Position numbers and translations under genes: made by a program | The notes under the pieces: generated by a model | Seen by the model: the letters and a program-made list of their open reading frames with translations, nothing else | What the model was told of the DNA's origin: nothing | Database searches by the model: none | In this document: positions 7,232 to 13,542 of the stretch, piece after piece | Layout: every line of letters begins with the position of its first letter | Numbering within the stretch: position 1 is the first letter of the stretch | DNA from: a virus | Direction: 5' to 3' (one strand) | IMG/VR virus record: IMGVR_UViG_3300033571_010519 | Coordinates: 1-20,289 of that record | DNA length: 20,289 bases

Positions 7232-7538
7232 GCTTTTTCCTCCATCCCTGCCCTGGTGACTTGCCAGCCTTGCGGCGATGCTGCCGGACAGCCTCAAGGG
7301 TTACTTCCATGCGGTCAGCGATGGCCTGATTAGACTCTGACCAGTCCACTTCAGCCCACATCTTTCGCCTGGTGGCTAGATCATGCGTTCTTTTGGCCTT
7401 GGACCGCTCTCTAACCCTGCGCTTGGCATAGCACTTCGGCCCCAAAACAAAGCCTGGAATGGCCTTTTCTTTGCAACAGATGCAGATTCCAGCAGCTTTG
7501 CGCCTGGCATACCAGGATTGTTGGTCAATAGCGGTCAT
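7218..7538 (-). CDS. Small DNA-binding-like protein (Cys cluster plus helix-turn-helix)
   Basis: The protein has 106 residues and is strongly basic. A cysteine cluster at C19, C21, C22 and C36 (GICICCKEK ... GPKCYAKRR) could bind zinc. Residues about 65-91 (DWSESNQAIADRMEVTLEAV and following RQHRRKAG) have the pattern of a helix-turn-helix: 'N-x-x-IA-x-x-x-x-V-x-x-x-x-V-x-x-HRR'. A role as a transcription regulator or DNA-binding adaptor is likely from this, but the target is unknown. The ATG overlaps the stop of the large coiled-coil gene (ATGA at 7535-7538). The downstream gene's SD lies within its last codons. Confidence 0.65.
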   Translation of the reverse strand: MTAIDQQSWYARRKAAGICICCKEKAIPGFVLGPKCYAKRRVRERSKAKRTHDLATRRKMWAEVDWSESNQAIADRMEVTLEAVRQHRRKAGKSPGQGWRKKHEHH

Positions 7539-8809
7539 GGCTGGGCTGGTTCAAGACAAAGGGTTGTGATCGGCTCAACCTGCAACTCGTTGTTGACGTT
7601 CATCCAGGCGCACATGAGGGACAGAGGATCAACGTGCGTCACCGTCATAACCGGCCCGCCCGACTTCAGCCGCACGGTGTCGCCCACGGCGGGCGTCCAG
7701 GGCTCGGCTGGCTCCGGCTCGTCGGCGTAGCGCCAGCCGATGATTGATACCGTCTCAACGCCCCAACTCCAACATTTAGCCTCCATAGCTCCATCGTAGC
7801 AATCTGGGCTGTTGCTGATACAAAACACTCTTCTACCGCCATCACACGGCATCGGATCGCCGGGCTTGTGCCGGGTCCAGGTGTAGCCGTGGGCTTCAAA
7901 GGTGGCGGGCTCGTCGGGTTGCTTCTCACCTTCACCGGACAAATCAGGTTGTTCCTCGCTTTTGGGCGGTTCGTTCACGCCAACGGGCTTGTCCTGCCCC
8001 TCGCCACGGGCGGCGGCGATGAGTCTGGCGCGGACACGGTTAAGAGCATCGTTATGGCAAACAGGGTTCCTCCCAGCCCAATACGCGGAATGCAACTCCA
8101 CCAGCGGCACGGCCTCCATGCGCCGGACGGCCTGGGCAAGCACCACGGCGGCGACGGCCTGGGCGGCGGCCTGGGCGGCGGCTTCGAGCATGTCATGCAC
8201 TTCTGCGCTTTCTTCCCAAGTCTCGATTTCCTGATCGGGAAACTTGATCTTTTGAATGGCATTCCCATCGTCGGCCAGGAGGGGCTGGCGCATGGCGGCG
8301 ATTTCGGCCTCCAGTCGCTCGTTTTCGAGACTCAAAGAGGCAATCTCAGAAGCCAAGTCTGCGATGCGGTGAGGCAGATTCTCAACCGTATGCGTTTCAA
8401 TGTTGCCAAACGGCATGGCCGACAGGCAGGCTTTTAGGATTCCTTGGGCCTTGTCGTGCTCAGACCGCCAAAAGTCGGCGTTTTTGCAGTATCGAAGGGC
8501 GTCCGCCTCCCATTTGTCTCGCTCGGCCAAGAGGCTGACAATCTCGTCAACCTTGGCCTGAAACTGTTTCTCGCTTTCGGCCAAGGCAGCTTTGAGGCTG
8601 GCAATCTCAGCGGCTTTCTCGCTCACAATACTGTTATGCGTCTCTGGGTTAATATACGTAAAAAAGGATTCTGCAATCTGCCGAGCTTCGGTCAAAGCGT
8701 CTTTGTGCTTGACAATCTCGCGCTCATGCCATGCCACAAGAGCACGGGCAAGGCGCATTTCGCCAGCATTCATCTCACCGAATTTGAGTCGAATTTCTTG
8801 ATCTGTCAT
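7535..8809 (-). CDS. Large coiled-coil protein with C-terminal DUF2158/YodC-like domain
   Basis: The protein has 424 residues and looks like a mosaic. Residues 1-190 are heptad-rich helices (for example KAAEIASLKAALAESEKQFQ and LASEIASLSLENERLEAEIA), a long coiled coil. Residues about 205-235 are almost pure Ala/Gln/Val, encoded by GC-rich repeats (8159-8182). Residues about 300-370 are Trp-rich (YTWTRHKPGDPMPCDGG, IIGWRYADEPEP), a type seen in other phage proteins. Residues 373-424 (VGDTVRLKSGGPVMTVTHVD and on) match the DUF2158/YodC domain, a small beta-barrel of unknown function. No enzyme motif is seen. The start is preceded by CACTAACACACT, without an SD. A possible host-interaction or accessory protein, but function is unknown. 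Confidence 0.7.
   Translation of the reverse strand: MTDQEIRLKFGEMNAGEMRLARALVAWHEREIVKHKDALTEARQIAESFFTYINPETHNSIVSEKAAEIASLKAALAESEKQFQAKVDEIVSLLAERDKWEADALRYCKNADFWRSEHDKAQGILKACLSAMPFGNIETHTVENLPHRIADLASEIASLSLENERLEAEIAAMRQPLLADDGNAIQKIKFPDQEIETWEESAEVHDMLEAAAQAAAQAVAAVVLAQAVRRMEAVPLVELHSAYWAGRNPVCHNDALNRVRARLIAAARGEGQDKPVGVNEPPKSEEQPDLSGEGEKQPDEPATFEAHGYTWTRHKPGDPMPCDGGRRVFCISNSPDCYDGAMEAKCWSWGVETVSIIGWRYADEPEPAEPWTPAVGDTVRLKSGGPVMTVTHVDPLSLMCAWMNVNNELQVEPITTLCLEPAQP
8159..8182. repeat. Tandem 12-bp repeat (CTGGGCGGCGGC x2)
   Basis: Two perfect copies of CTGGGCGGCGGC stand in tandem, with degenerate copies on the left (CCTGGGCAAGC at 8130-8140). On the minus strand they encode the AAAQAAAQ part of the coiled-coil/DUF2158 protein. 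The local GC content is clearly above that of neighbouring genes, which points to slippage or to a recently acquired segment. Confidence 0.8.
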
Positions 8810-9023
8810 AGTGTGTTAGTGTTGAGTTTGACCCGGTATTTTCGCACCCGCCGGGACGGTCGTTGGCCTTGATGAAGCAGGAGGCGCTGCAAATTGGTTG
8901 CGCAGGGCGGCCTACTCGCCAGCCCCCAGCCAAGGACTGCCGACCTCGCAGGGCCGGGCTTCTTGGGTTTTGCGGAGATACTAGGGCATCGAACCCTCTG
9001 CGCAAATTGGTTGTTGGAAAAGA
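8810..9023. other. Non-coding gap of 214 bases with a direct repeat and hairpins
   Basis: No convincing gene. It contains a perfect 12-bp direct repeat GCAAATTGGTTG (8889-8900 and 9002-9013), a stem-loop at 8972-9003 (AGGG/CCCT with loop CATCGAA inside a near-match GCGGAGA/TCTGCGC), and a 5-bp CCCGG/CCGGG hairpin upstream of the coiled-coil gene. On the minus strand AGGGTTCGATGCCCT (8993-8979) resembles a tRNA T-arm followed by TATCTCCG. The segment is GC-rich. Promoter signals are not obvious. Confidence 0.6.
8889..9013. repeat. Direct repeat GCAAATTGGTTG flanking 101 bp
   Basis: Exact 12-bp copies lie at 8889-8900 and 9002-9013, both preceded by CTGC within four bases. They bracket a GC-rich segment with the T-arm-like stem-loop. 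They could be insertion scars, protein-binding sites or recombination sites. Confidence 0.6.
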
Positions 9024-9512
9024 TCAGAACTTCCCAAGCCTCCTAGGCTGGAACTTGGCAACAAGGTTTTCACCATCCTGGCGGACAGGGATCACCATGC
9101 CGGGAACGAAGTAATGTGAATCCTTGCAAATGCAAATCTTTTTTTCACCGTGGTGATTCACCTTCAAAAGACGCCGATTCGGCATCCTGGTCACTAGCAC
9201 CGTTGCCGTGTCACTCTCCCTGAGCATCCTAGCCAGTGCAGGCTCGTTCTGCACCTCCTGGGGAGCCTCCACAGGCTTTTCAGCCGGTTCCGGCTCGACT
9301 TCGACCACAATCTCAGGTTCCTGCCCCTCCACAGGAGCAGCAAGCTGGCGCAGAGCTTCCTGGCCCGCCTTGGTCAGGTAGGACTTGTTATAACGTCCGA
9401 TAATCCAGTGCTTACCACGCTTTAGGCTGGCTTTGGCAGACTTAGCCTGCTTGTCGGTCATACCAAGGCTGGCAGCGTATTCGTCGAGGAGGATGGCTTT
9501 AGTTTCGCTCAT
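9024..9512 (-). CDS. Hypothetical protein with winged-helix-like N-terminus
   Basis: The protein has 162 residues. Residues 1-58 are helical and basic (DEYAASLGMTDKQAKSAKAS, then KRGKHWIIGRYNKSYLTKAG), a pattern suggestive of a small winged-helix or helix-turn-helix domain. Residues about 60-95 form a Pro/Glu-rich linker (EPEIVVEVEPEPAEKPVEAP). Residues about 105-162 look beta-rich (TATVLVTRMPNRRLLKVNHH ... VPGMVIPVRQDG). I do not recognise the family. The ATG at 9512-9510 has no SD (TTTACTCAACCC). Its first codons (ATGAGCGAAACTAA) equal those of the methyltransferase gene just upstream, which may mean a copied start region. It lies 30 bases after the methyltransferase gene. Confidence 0.6.
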   Translation of the reverse strand: MSETKAILLDEYAASLGMTDKQAKSAKASLKRGKHWIIGRYNKSYLTKAGQEALRQLAAPVEGQEPEIVVEVEPEPAEKPVEAPQEVQNEPALARMLRESDTATVLVTRMPNRRLLKVNHHGEKKICICKDSHYFVPGMVIPVRQDGENLVAKFQPRRLGKF

Positions 9513-9542
9513 GGGTTGAGTAAAAAGAGGATTTTGCAGGCG

Positions 9543-10757
9543 TCAAATCAAAAGAAGATCAGGCTCGGGCTTTTCCTGCTGAACTGCGCCAATCCTAGCC
9601 CTGGCGATCTGCACATATTCCGCCTCTCGCTCGATGCCGATGAACCGAAAGCCTTCCAGGACGGCAGCCTTGCCTGTGCTTCCACTGCCGGTAAAGGGAT
9701 CAAGAACGACACCACCTGGACAGGTGACAAGTCGGCAGAGGTAGCGCATCAGGTCTGTTGGTTTAACAGTTGGATGGAAATTTGCCAATTTGGCTGAGTG
9801 TTTCGCTTCCTCGCTTTCACGCGGTGCATTAACCCGCATGTTGTTTTGTTTCTGAAACCCCTCTAGCCCCTCATCCCTGTCCTTCTTGCTGGCCTTCGGC
9901 ACGTATGCAAATCGGCTTGGTTCGCACTTTAATTCCTCCCCTGCCTTTGTGTCCTGTCTGGTGAAGTCTCCTGTGGCATTCAAGTTACAAAGAGGGCATA
10001 CACTGTCGGATGGGCAGCATTTAAAGAACCGGGCGGCATCGTTTAGCAGTTCCGTCACCTCCTCGCTGCCATCGTGGATCAGGTTGGCGGGCCAGCGGCC
10101 TGAGTTTTGAAGAGCGCCAGGAACCCTACACCCGTCCACGTTAATCGCCCCAGTTCCATGCTCTAGCACGTTCTCAGCTACGGTTCCGATCAAAGGCTTC
10201 CTAGCTACTGTGATAGGCTCCAAAGCAGGTTTTAGAGCGGTTCCCCAGCCTTGCCACTGTTTAGCTGCTTCGGTGGCAGGGGCTGTAAGCATTGCTCCCA
10301 TGCCTGGGGTCTCGGCAAACGTGCTGCTTCCATTCAAACCCTCAAGCCGTTGCGTTTTCTTTCCAACATGCCTCGCGCTTTCACCAATCACTTCCCTTTC
10401 AGCCCCAGCCGCCTTATCAATCGCCTTGCTCACATCCAGCGACTTCGGAAACCCTGAGCCATAGACCCAGGCAATTATGTCGCGGATTTCAAAGCCCGCA
10501 TCCTCAATCCTAACCGCCATTCTGTGCTGCGTTCTGGTGCCAGCGAACGCTAGCAGATGTCCGCCAGGCTTGAGCACACGCAGGCACTCTTGCCAGACCT
10601 CCACAGCAGGAACGTCATAATCCCACTTCTTGCCCATGAACGACAAGCCATAAGGCGGATCACTCACCACGCTGTCAACGCTGCAATCCGGCAATGACCG
10701 CAGCACATCAAGGCAGTCACCGTGATGAATAGTAAAGCTCTCCTTAGTTTCGCTCAT
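9543..10757 (-). CDS. Site-specific DNA methyltransferase (DPPY, beta-type order)
   Basis: The protein has 404 residues. Motif IV, SDPPYGLSF, is at 32-40 (DPPY 33-36), and motif I, LDPFTGSGSTGKA, is near the C-terminus (DPF at 353-355). Having the catalytic motif first and the S-adenosylmethionine-binding motif last is the beta-class order of amino-methyltransferases, making N6-methyladenine or N4-methylcytosine. DPPY is compatible with either but more usual for adenine. The middle (residues about 100-330) is the target-recognition region. It contains a cysteine cluster (KCCPSDSVCPLC) that may bind zinc. A role in protecting phage DNA from host restriction is likely; no partner endonuclease is seen. 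The ATG at 10757-10755 is chosen because MSETKESFTIHHGDCLDVL is the family-like N-terminus. A 22-residue upstream extension would lie inside the neighbouring gene. Confidence 0.93.
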   Translation of the reverse strand: MSETKESFTIHHGDCLDVLRSLPDCSVDSVVSDPPYGLSFMGKKWDYDVPAVEVWQECLRVLKPGGHLLAFAGTRTQHRMAVRIEDAGFEIRDIIAWVYGSGFPKSLDVSKAIDKAAGAEREVIGESARHVGKKTQRLEGLNGSSTFAETPGMGAMLTAPATEAAKQWQGWGTALKPALEPITVARKPLIGTVAENVLEHGTGAINVDGCRVPGALQNSGRWPANLIHDGSEEVTELLNDAARFFKCCPSDSVCPLCNLNATGDFTRQDTKAGEELKCEPSRFAYVPKASKKDRDEGLEGFQKQNNMRVNAPRESEEAKHSAKLANFHPTVKPTDLMRYLCRLVTCPGGVVLDPFTGSGSTGKAAVLEGFRFIGIEREAEYVQIARARIGAVQQEKPEPDLLLI

Positions 10758-10929
10758 GGCGGAACTCACTAGAGGGCTGTTCCAGAATGTCAAGCAGGCT
10801 TTCAATGTCGTCCTGCAGCTCATCCACAGAGGCGGTGTCTATAGAGTCCGCATCCTCCTTGTAGTGGTCCAGGACGATAAGGCACTCTAGCAGGGCGCTA
10901 ACACAGCGCTGACGAAGGGAAGTGGACAT
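10744..10929 (-). CDS. Small acidic helical protein
   Basis: The product has 61 residues. It starts MSTSLRQRCVSALLECLIVL and continues with an acidic helical segment DELQDDIESLLDILEQ. No known family is recognised. Size and charge would suit a small inhibitor or partner protein, but nothing in the sequence proves this. The last 14 bases overlap the methyltransferase start, so the two are probably co-translated. The leader has no SD (TATCACAAAAGCCC before ATG). It is the first gene after the gap at 10930-11128 and may be driven by a promoter there. Confidence 0.6.
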   Translation of the reverse strand: MSTSLRQRCVSALLECLIVLDHYKEDADSIDTASVDELQDDIESLLDILEQPSSEFRHERN

Positions 10930-10984
10930 GGGCTTTTGTGATAAATTTTTCGACAGAGGGACTCATCAGCCTTTTTCGCTGTCG

Positions 10985-11080
10985 CTAGAAATCTGACCCC
11001 CTCCCCCCATGCTGAGACTCAACAAGGCTGGCTTGTTGCGACTCAACACCGGCTCGATGGCGTAGATCGTTGATCTTCAT
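10985..11080 (-). CDS. Doubtful 31-residue reading frame
   Basis: The frame begins at the ATG 11080-11078, preceded by AAGCTAACGCC, which resembles the TAACAC leaders of other genes here, and ends at TAG 10987-10985. The product starts MKINDLRHRAGVESQQASLV and ends in a Gly-rich tail encoded by the G-run. It overlaps the repeats and hairpin of this gap, so it may be chance. No family is recognised. Confidence 0.25.
   Translation of the reverse strand: MKINDLRHRAGVESQQASLVESQHGGRGSDF
10995..11044 (-). repeat. G-rich intergenic element, copy B
   Basis: Read on the minus strand: GAGTCGCAACAAGCC (11044-11030), then 19 bases, then ATGGGGGGAGGGGGTC (11010-10995). It matches copy A at 5968-6031 in both blocks, in inverted orientation. 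The first block here is part of a hairpin and of the GACTCAAC direct repeats. Confidence 0.6.
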
Positions 11081-11128
11081 GGCGTTAGCTTGGCTGCGAT
11101 GACTTTCTATTACGCTTATTAGATGTAG

Positions 11129-11614
11129 TTAAGCCTCTCCTGTCTCAATAGCGCCACCGTCGTTCACCTCGGTAAATTCACCGTCCAGGACGATGCCGTT
11201 AGCGTCAAAAAGCGAGTTAACTGATTGATGATCAACACGAAGCCGGTGCTCGACCACGGTTTGAGGCTGGTCGTGAAGCGCCTGGATTTTGTCAATGGCA
11301 ATCGCTATGGCGATGGGTAAACTCGCCAGTGGTATCTGCTCGACCTGCTCTTCCAGTTTAGTCGCTCCCTTGCTCACGAACCTGCTCAGGGTTGCTGCTG
11401 TGCTCTTCTTCCAAGCTGCCAGGTTAAAGCTAGGATCGTTCTCCTCTGCTTTGTCGCGGATAGCTGCCACGGTGTGAGTGGACAACCCATGCTCATTAGC
11501 TACGGCAACCATCCCTGTGCCTGACCTGAGTGCTTCCAGGACGCTCTTCTTGATCTCCTCTGGCACCTTTTCCCCTGTGCTTGGTGTGCTCTCTGTTCTT
11601 AGCTTTCCTTCCAT
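11129..11614 (-). CDS. Helix-turn-helix protein, possible terminase small subunit
   Basis: The protein has 161 residues. Residues about 18-55 (PEEIKKSVLEALRSGTGMVA, VANEHGLSTHTVAAI) form a clear helix-turn-helix with the sharp 'HGLSTHTV' recognition-helix entry. Residues about 65-125 are helical (AAWKKSTAATLSRFVSKGAT, LPIAIAIAIDKIQALHDQPQ), and the C-terminus is acidic. An N-terminal DNA-binding domain followed by helices that oligomerise and an acidic tail is the build of small terminase subunits, and no other candidate is in the window. It could equally be a transposase-like HTH regulator. It is not beside the large subunit, which is 5.7 kb downstream. The start has GGAGG 8 bases before the ATG and overlaps the metallopeptidase gene by 16 bases. 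Confidence 0.6.
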   Translation of the reverse strand: MEGKLRTESTPSTGEKVPEEIKKSVLEALRSGTGMVAVANEHGLSTHTVAAIRDKAEENDPSFNLAAWKKSTAATLSRFVSKGATKLEEQVEQIPLASLPIAIAIAIDKIQALHDQPQTVVEHRLRVDHQSVNSLFDANGIVLDGEFTEVNDGGAIETGEA

Positions 11615-11982
11615 GTTTTAGCCCTCCTTGTTGGTTTCCGCTGTGTTGATACTGCTTTAGTCCTGCGCTTCTTCTTTTCGGCATCTCTGCCCCATTTATA
11701 ACCCTGTGCCATCAGATGTTCCCAGGCTGGAAAGAAGATTGTTTCCATGCACCTAACTATTTGCTCCTCTTGATCTTCGGTTAACCCGAAGCCTACTCCA
11801 GAGATGGCTAGTGCAGCGTGCATAGCCTCATGTCTTAGCGTGGTGACAGTGTTTAGCGCATCTCCTTGCATGTCTGATCGCAGCAGGATCGCCCTGGAGT
11901 CATGGCAGTAGTTGCCATAATCCTCGATGTCAGCCCAGAGGATGTGAACCTTTTGCCCTCCTATTTCGATGAAGGCTTTCAT
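11599..11982 (-). CDS. HExxH zinc metallopeptidase-like protein
   Basis: The protein has 127 residues. LRHEAMHAAL at 49-58 contains the zincin motif HExxH (H51, E52, H55), and GLTEDQEEQIV at 66-76 offers an acidic third ligand (E72 or E73). The remainder is a short beta-strand N-terminus (MKAFIEIGGQKVHILWADIE) and a Lys/Arg-rich tail at 100-127. Small phage proteins of this design are known but their targets are not; it may be a SprT- or ImmA-type peptidase relative. A longer frame exists to 12003, but the ATG at 11982-11980 is preceded by AGGAG (11994-11990) with 7-base spacing and overlaps the upstream stop (ATGA), which fixes the start. The basic tail could bind DNA. Confidence 0.75.
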   Translation of the reverse strand: MKAFIEIGGQKVHILWADIEDYGNYCHDSRAILLRSDMQGDALNTVTTLRHEAMHAALAISGVGFGLTEDQEEQIVRCMETIFFPAWEHLMAQGYKWGRDAEKKKRRTKAVSTQRKPTRRAKTWKES

Positions 11983-12287
11983 TTCCAGTCTCCTTTGTGG
12001 CACATGGCTCCGATGATCCCGTAGTTTGCCAGGTCTAGCCAGCTATCGAGTTGGCTTTCGTTCTGTGGTTTCCCCTGCTTGAGCAGGTTAGCCAGTCTTG
12101 CGGTCTTGTCATCGCAGCGGACTAGGACACCGAACTCCCCATGCCTGGCAATGTTCTGTGATCCATAATCCTGCTGCTTGCGGTCTAGAGTCTGGATGTT
12201 TTCAAGGGCCAGGATTAGCGCTCTGCGTCCAATATCGGTCTTGAGTCCCAAGCTGTCAGCAATGTTGTCGTAAAAGTCAGGGTCCAT
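11979..12287 (-). CDS. DUF1599-like (nucleotide modification associated domain) protein
   Basis: The protein has 102 residues. The core ALENIQTLDRKQQDYGSQNI, followed by HGEFGVLVRCDDKTARLANLL and NESQLDSWLDLANYGIIG, matches the pattern I know for DUF1599: 'K-x-x-DYG-x-x-N, G-x-x-GVL-R-x-x-DK-x-AR-x-x-NLL, x-E-x-x-x-D-x-x-x-DLA-x-Y'. The domain is an all-alpha fold related to MazG/dUTPase-like NTP pyrophosphohydrolases and has been proposed to act in phage nucleotide metabolism or base modification. The acidic residues E77, D81 and D85 could bind metal. The ATG at 12287-12285 follows the helicase stop by 10 bases; no SD is seen (AACAAGCATAAT). An in-frame extension to 12443 lies wholly inside the helicase gene and is unlikely. 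Confidence 0.85.
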   Translation of the reverse strand: MDPDFYDNIADSLGLKTDIGRRALILALENIQTLDRKQQDYGSQNIARHGEFGVLVRCDDKTARLANLLKQGKPQNESQLDSWLDLANYGIIGAMCHKGDWK

Positions 12288-12297
12288 ATTATGCTTG

Positions 12298-13542
12298 TTA
12301 AGGTTCACGAAACTTGAAGAATCTGCCCATGAAGTCCAGTTCGATATTCCAGAACCTTTCGCCTGTCCTGTTCTTCTCGCAAGTGAGAATGCGTTTATCG
12401 TCCTGGTTCTCGACTTTGGACAGGAAAAGGATGTGGTCGGCATCCTGGCCGATGGCTCTGGATTCCCGAAGCTGGTTGTTGTCGTTTAGCTGTGATGCCG
12501 TGAGAATGACCTTCTGTGACTTCACAGCGGTTCGTTTCAACCTCCTGGATATGCTGGCAACCAGTTCTTCCCTGGTGCCACCTTTCCGGCCTTCATCCTC
12601 CATGAGTTGCAGGTAATCCACCATCACGATGTCCGCGTCTGATTGCTCGATGTCGGCTAGAATCTCCGTCGCTGAGGCTCCGTTAATATCCACGATGTCA
12701 GCTTTGGCCTTGTGAAGCCTCCTGATGGCCTCATGGAGTGCCTGTTGCTCTGCCCTGCTCATTAGACCTTGCCAAACGGTCTGATTGTCCAGATTGCCCT
12801 GGCTGCACAGGATGCGGTAAGCCTGCTCCTGCTGGCTCATTTCGAGCGGGTAAATCCTGACACGCTTGCCCAAGTCCAGGGCAGATTCCAGGAAGTTCTG
12901 CATCAAGACTGACTTTCCATCACCTGGCTTGCCTGCGATGACCCAGACTCGACCCGGCTGCATCCCCTGGGTTTTCTTGTCCACCGTGGTGAAGCCGGTG
13001 CTGATCCCTGGAAGGCTGTGGCCGTGCAAAGTCCTGCGCTCAATCTCCTCGATGATGTCAACGGATAGCTCGCTGATAGGCTTGCTAGAGAGCGGCTTCC
13101 CTGGGACTCTGCCGGCATCAGCCAGGATGGTTTCAGTCTCGGCAATCGCTGCTGGAATATCGCTTCCCTGGATTGCTGCTGATTCTAGCGTTTCTGCGGC
13201 CTTTTTAAGCGCTTCAATACGTTTCCGCACCTCATACCCTTGTCGAATGCTAGAAAGCAGCTTTGGGGCGTTTGTGTGCAAAACAGGGCTGGTCCAGAGT
13301 TCAGTCAGCCGTGAAGCCCCTCCAAAAGCCTCGAGAGTACCTTTTTCGCGTAGTTTTGCGGTGATGAGGATCAAATCTGGCGCTTCATCCCTGCCGATGG
13401 CGTCAACGAGTTCACGAAACAAGGGGCGATTCTCGTCACTCCACATATCGCTTGTGACGGCATGGAGTGACTTTCGCAGCGTTTCGGGATGCTGGGCGAA
13501 GATAGCCAGCAGGCTTTCCTGGGTTGCGTTGGTGATGGTCAC
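12298..13542 (-). CDS. dnaB: Replicative DNA helicase, DnaB type
   Basis: The protein has 414 residues counted from the GTG at 13542-13540. The N-terminal helical domain (residues about 5-110) includes DMWSDENRPLFRELVDAI. The RecA-like C-terminal domain carries Walker A GKPGDGKS at 204-211, Walker B DIVMVDYLQLM (D309), and a CEKNRTGE-type motif (residues about 389-396), all in DnaB order. It unwinds phage DNA ahead of the fork as a hexamer. The GTG start overlaps the stop of the DUF1376 gene (GTGA) and has GAGGA at 13554-13550 in front, better supported than an ATG 17 codons upstream within that gene. Coupling with the DUF1376 gene suits helicase and loader made together. The gene symbol indicates family only. 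Confidence 0.93.
   Translation of the reverse strand: MTITNATQESLLAIFAQHPETLRKSLHAVTSDMWSDENRPLFRELVDAIGRDEAPDLILITAKLREKGTLEAFGGASRLTELWTSPVLHTNAPKLLSSIRQGYEVRKRIEALKKAAETLESAAIQGSDIPAAIAETETILADAGRVPGKPLSSKPISELSVDIIEEIERRTLHGHSLPGISTGFTTVDKKTQGMQPGRVWVIAGKPGDGKSVLMQNFLESALDLGKRVRIYPLEMSQQEQAYRILCSQGNLDNQTVWQGLMSRAEQQALHEAIRRLHKAKADIVDINGASATEILADIEQSDADIVMVDYLQLMEDEGRKGGTREELVASISRRLKRTAVKSQKVILTASQLNDNNQLRESRAIGQDADHILFLSKVENQDDKRILTCEKNRTGERFWNIELDFMGRFFKFREP

Larger units (their letters stand above)
10930..11128. other. Gap of 199 bases with hairpins, repeats and G-rich element
   Basis: On the minus strand this holds a possible 31-codon reading frame (11080-10985), a 7-bp hairpin CAACAAG/CTTGTTG with loop GCTGG (11020-11038), two GACTCAAC direct repeats (11016-11023 and 11040-11047), the G-rich element copy B (10995-11044) and a 6-bp hairpin CGACAG/CTGTCG (10951-10956 and 10979-10984) directly ahead of the next gene. 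The concentration of symmetrical sequences suggests a regulatory or recognition region. Confidence 0.6.

Noticed and set aside
8775-9005. Minus-strand frame starting with TTG through the 214-base gap
   Set aside because: It overlaps the start of the coiled-coil gene in another frame, has no leader signal, and its composition reflects GC-rich non-coding DNA.
8970-9060. tRNA gene on the minus strand ending near 8970
   Set aside because: Only the T-arm is recognisable; there is no matching acceptor 5' arm or anticodon arm, the acceptor register is off by one base, and it would overlap the gene at 9024-9512.
10758-10823. Twenty-two-residue N-terminal extension of the methyltransferase
   Set aside because: It lies in the 61-residue gene in another frame and adds no family-like sequence.
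10940-10985. CTGATGAG followed by CGAAA on the minus strand, like a hammerhead ribozyme core
   Set aside because: The bases between cannot form stem II (GTCCCTCTGTC pairs only at its ends), and no stem I/III partners with a UH cleavage site are present.
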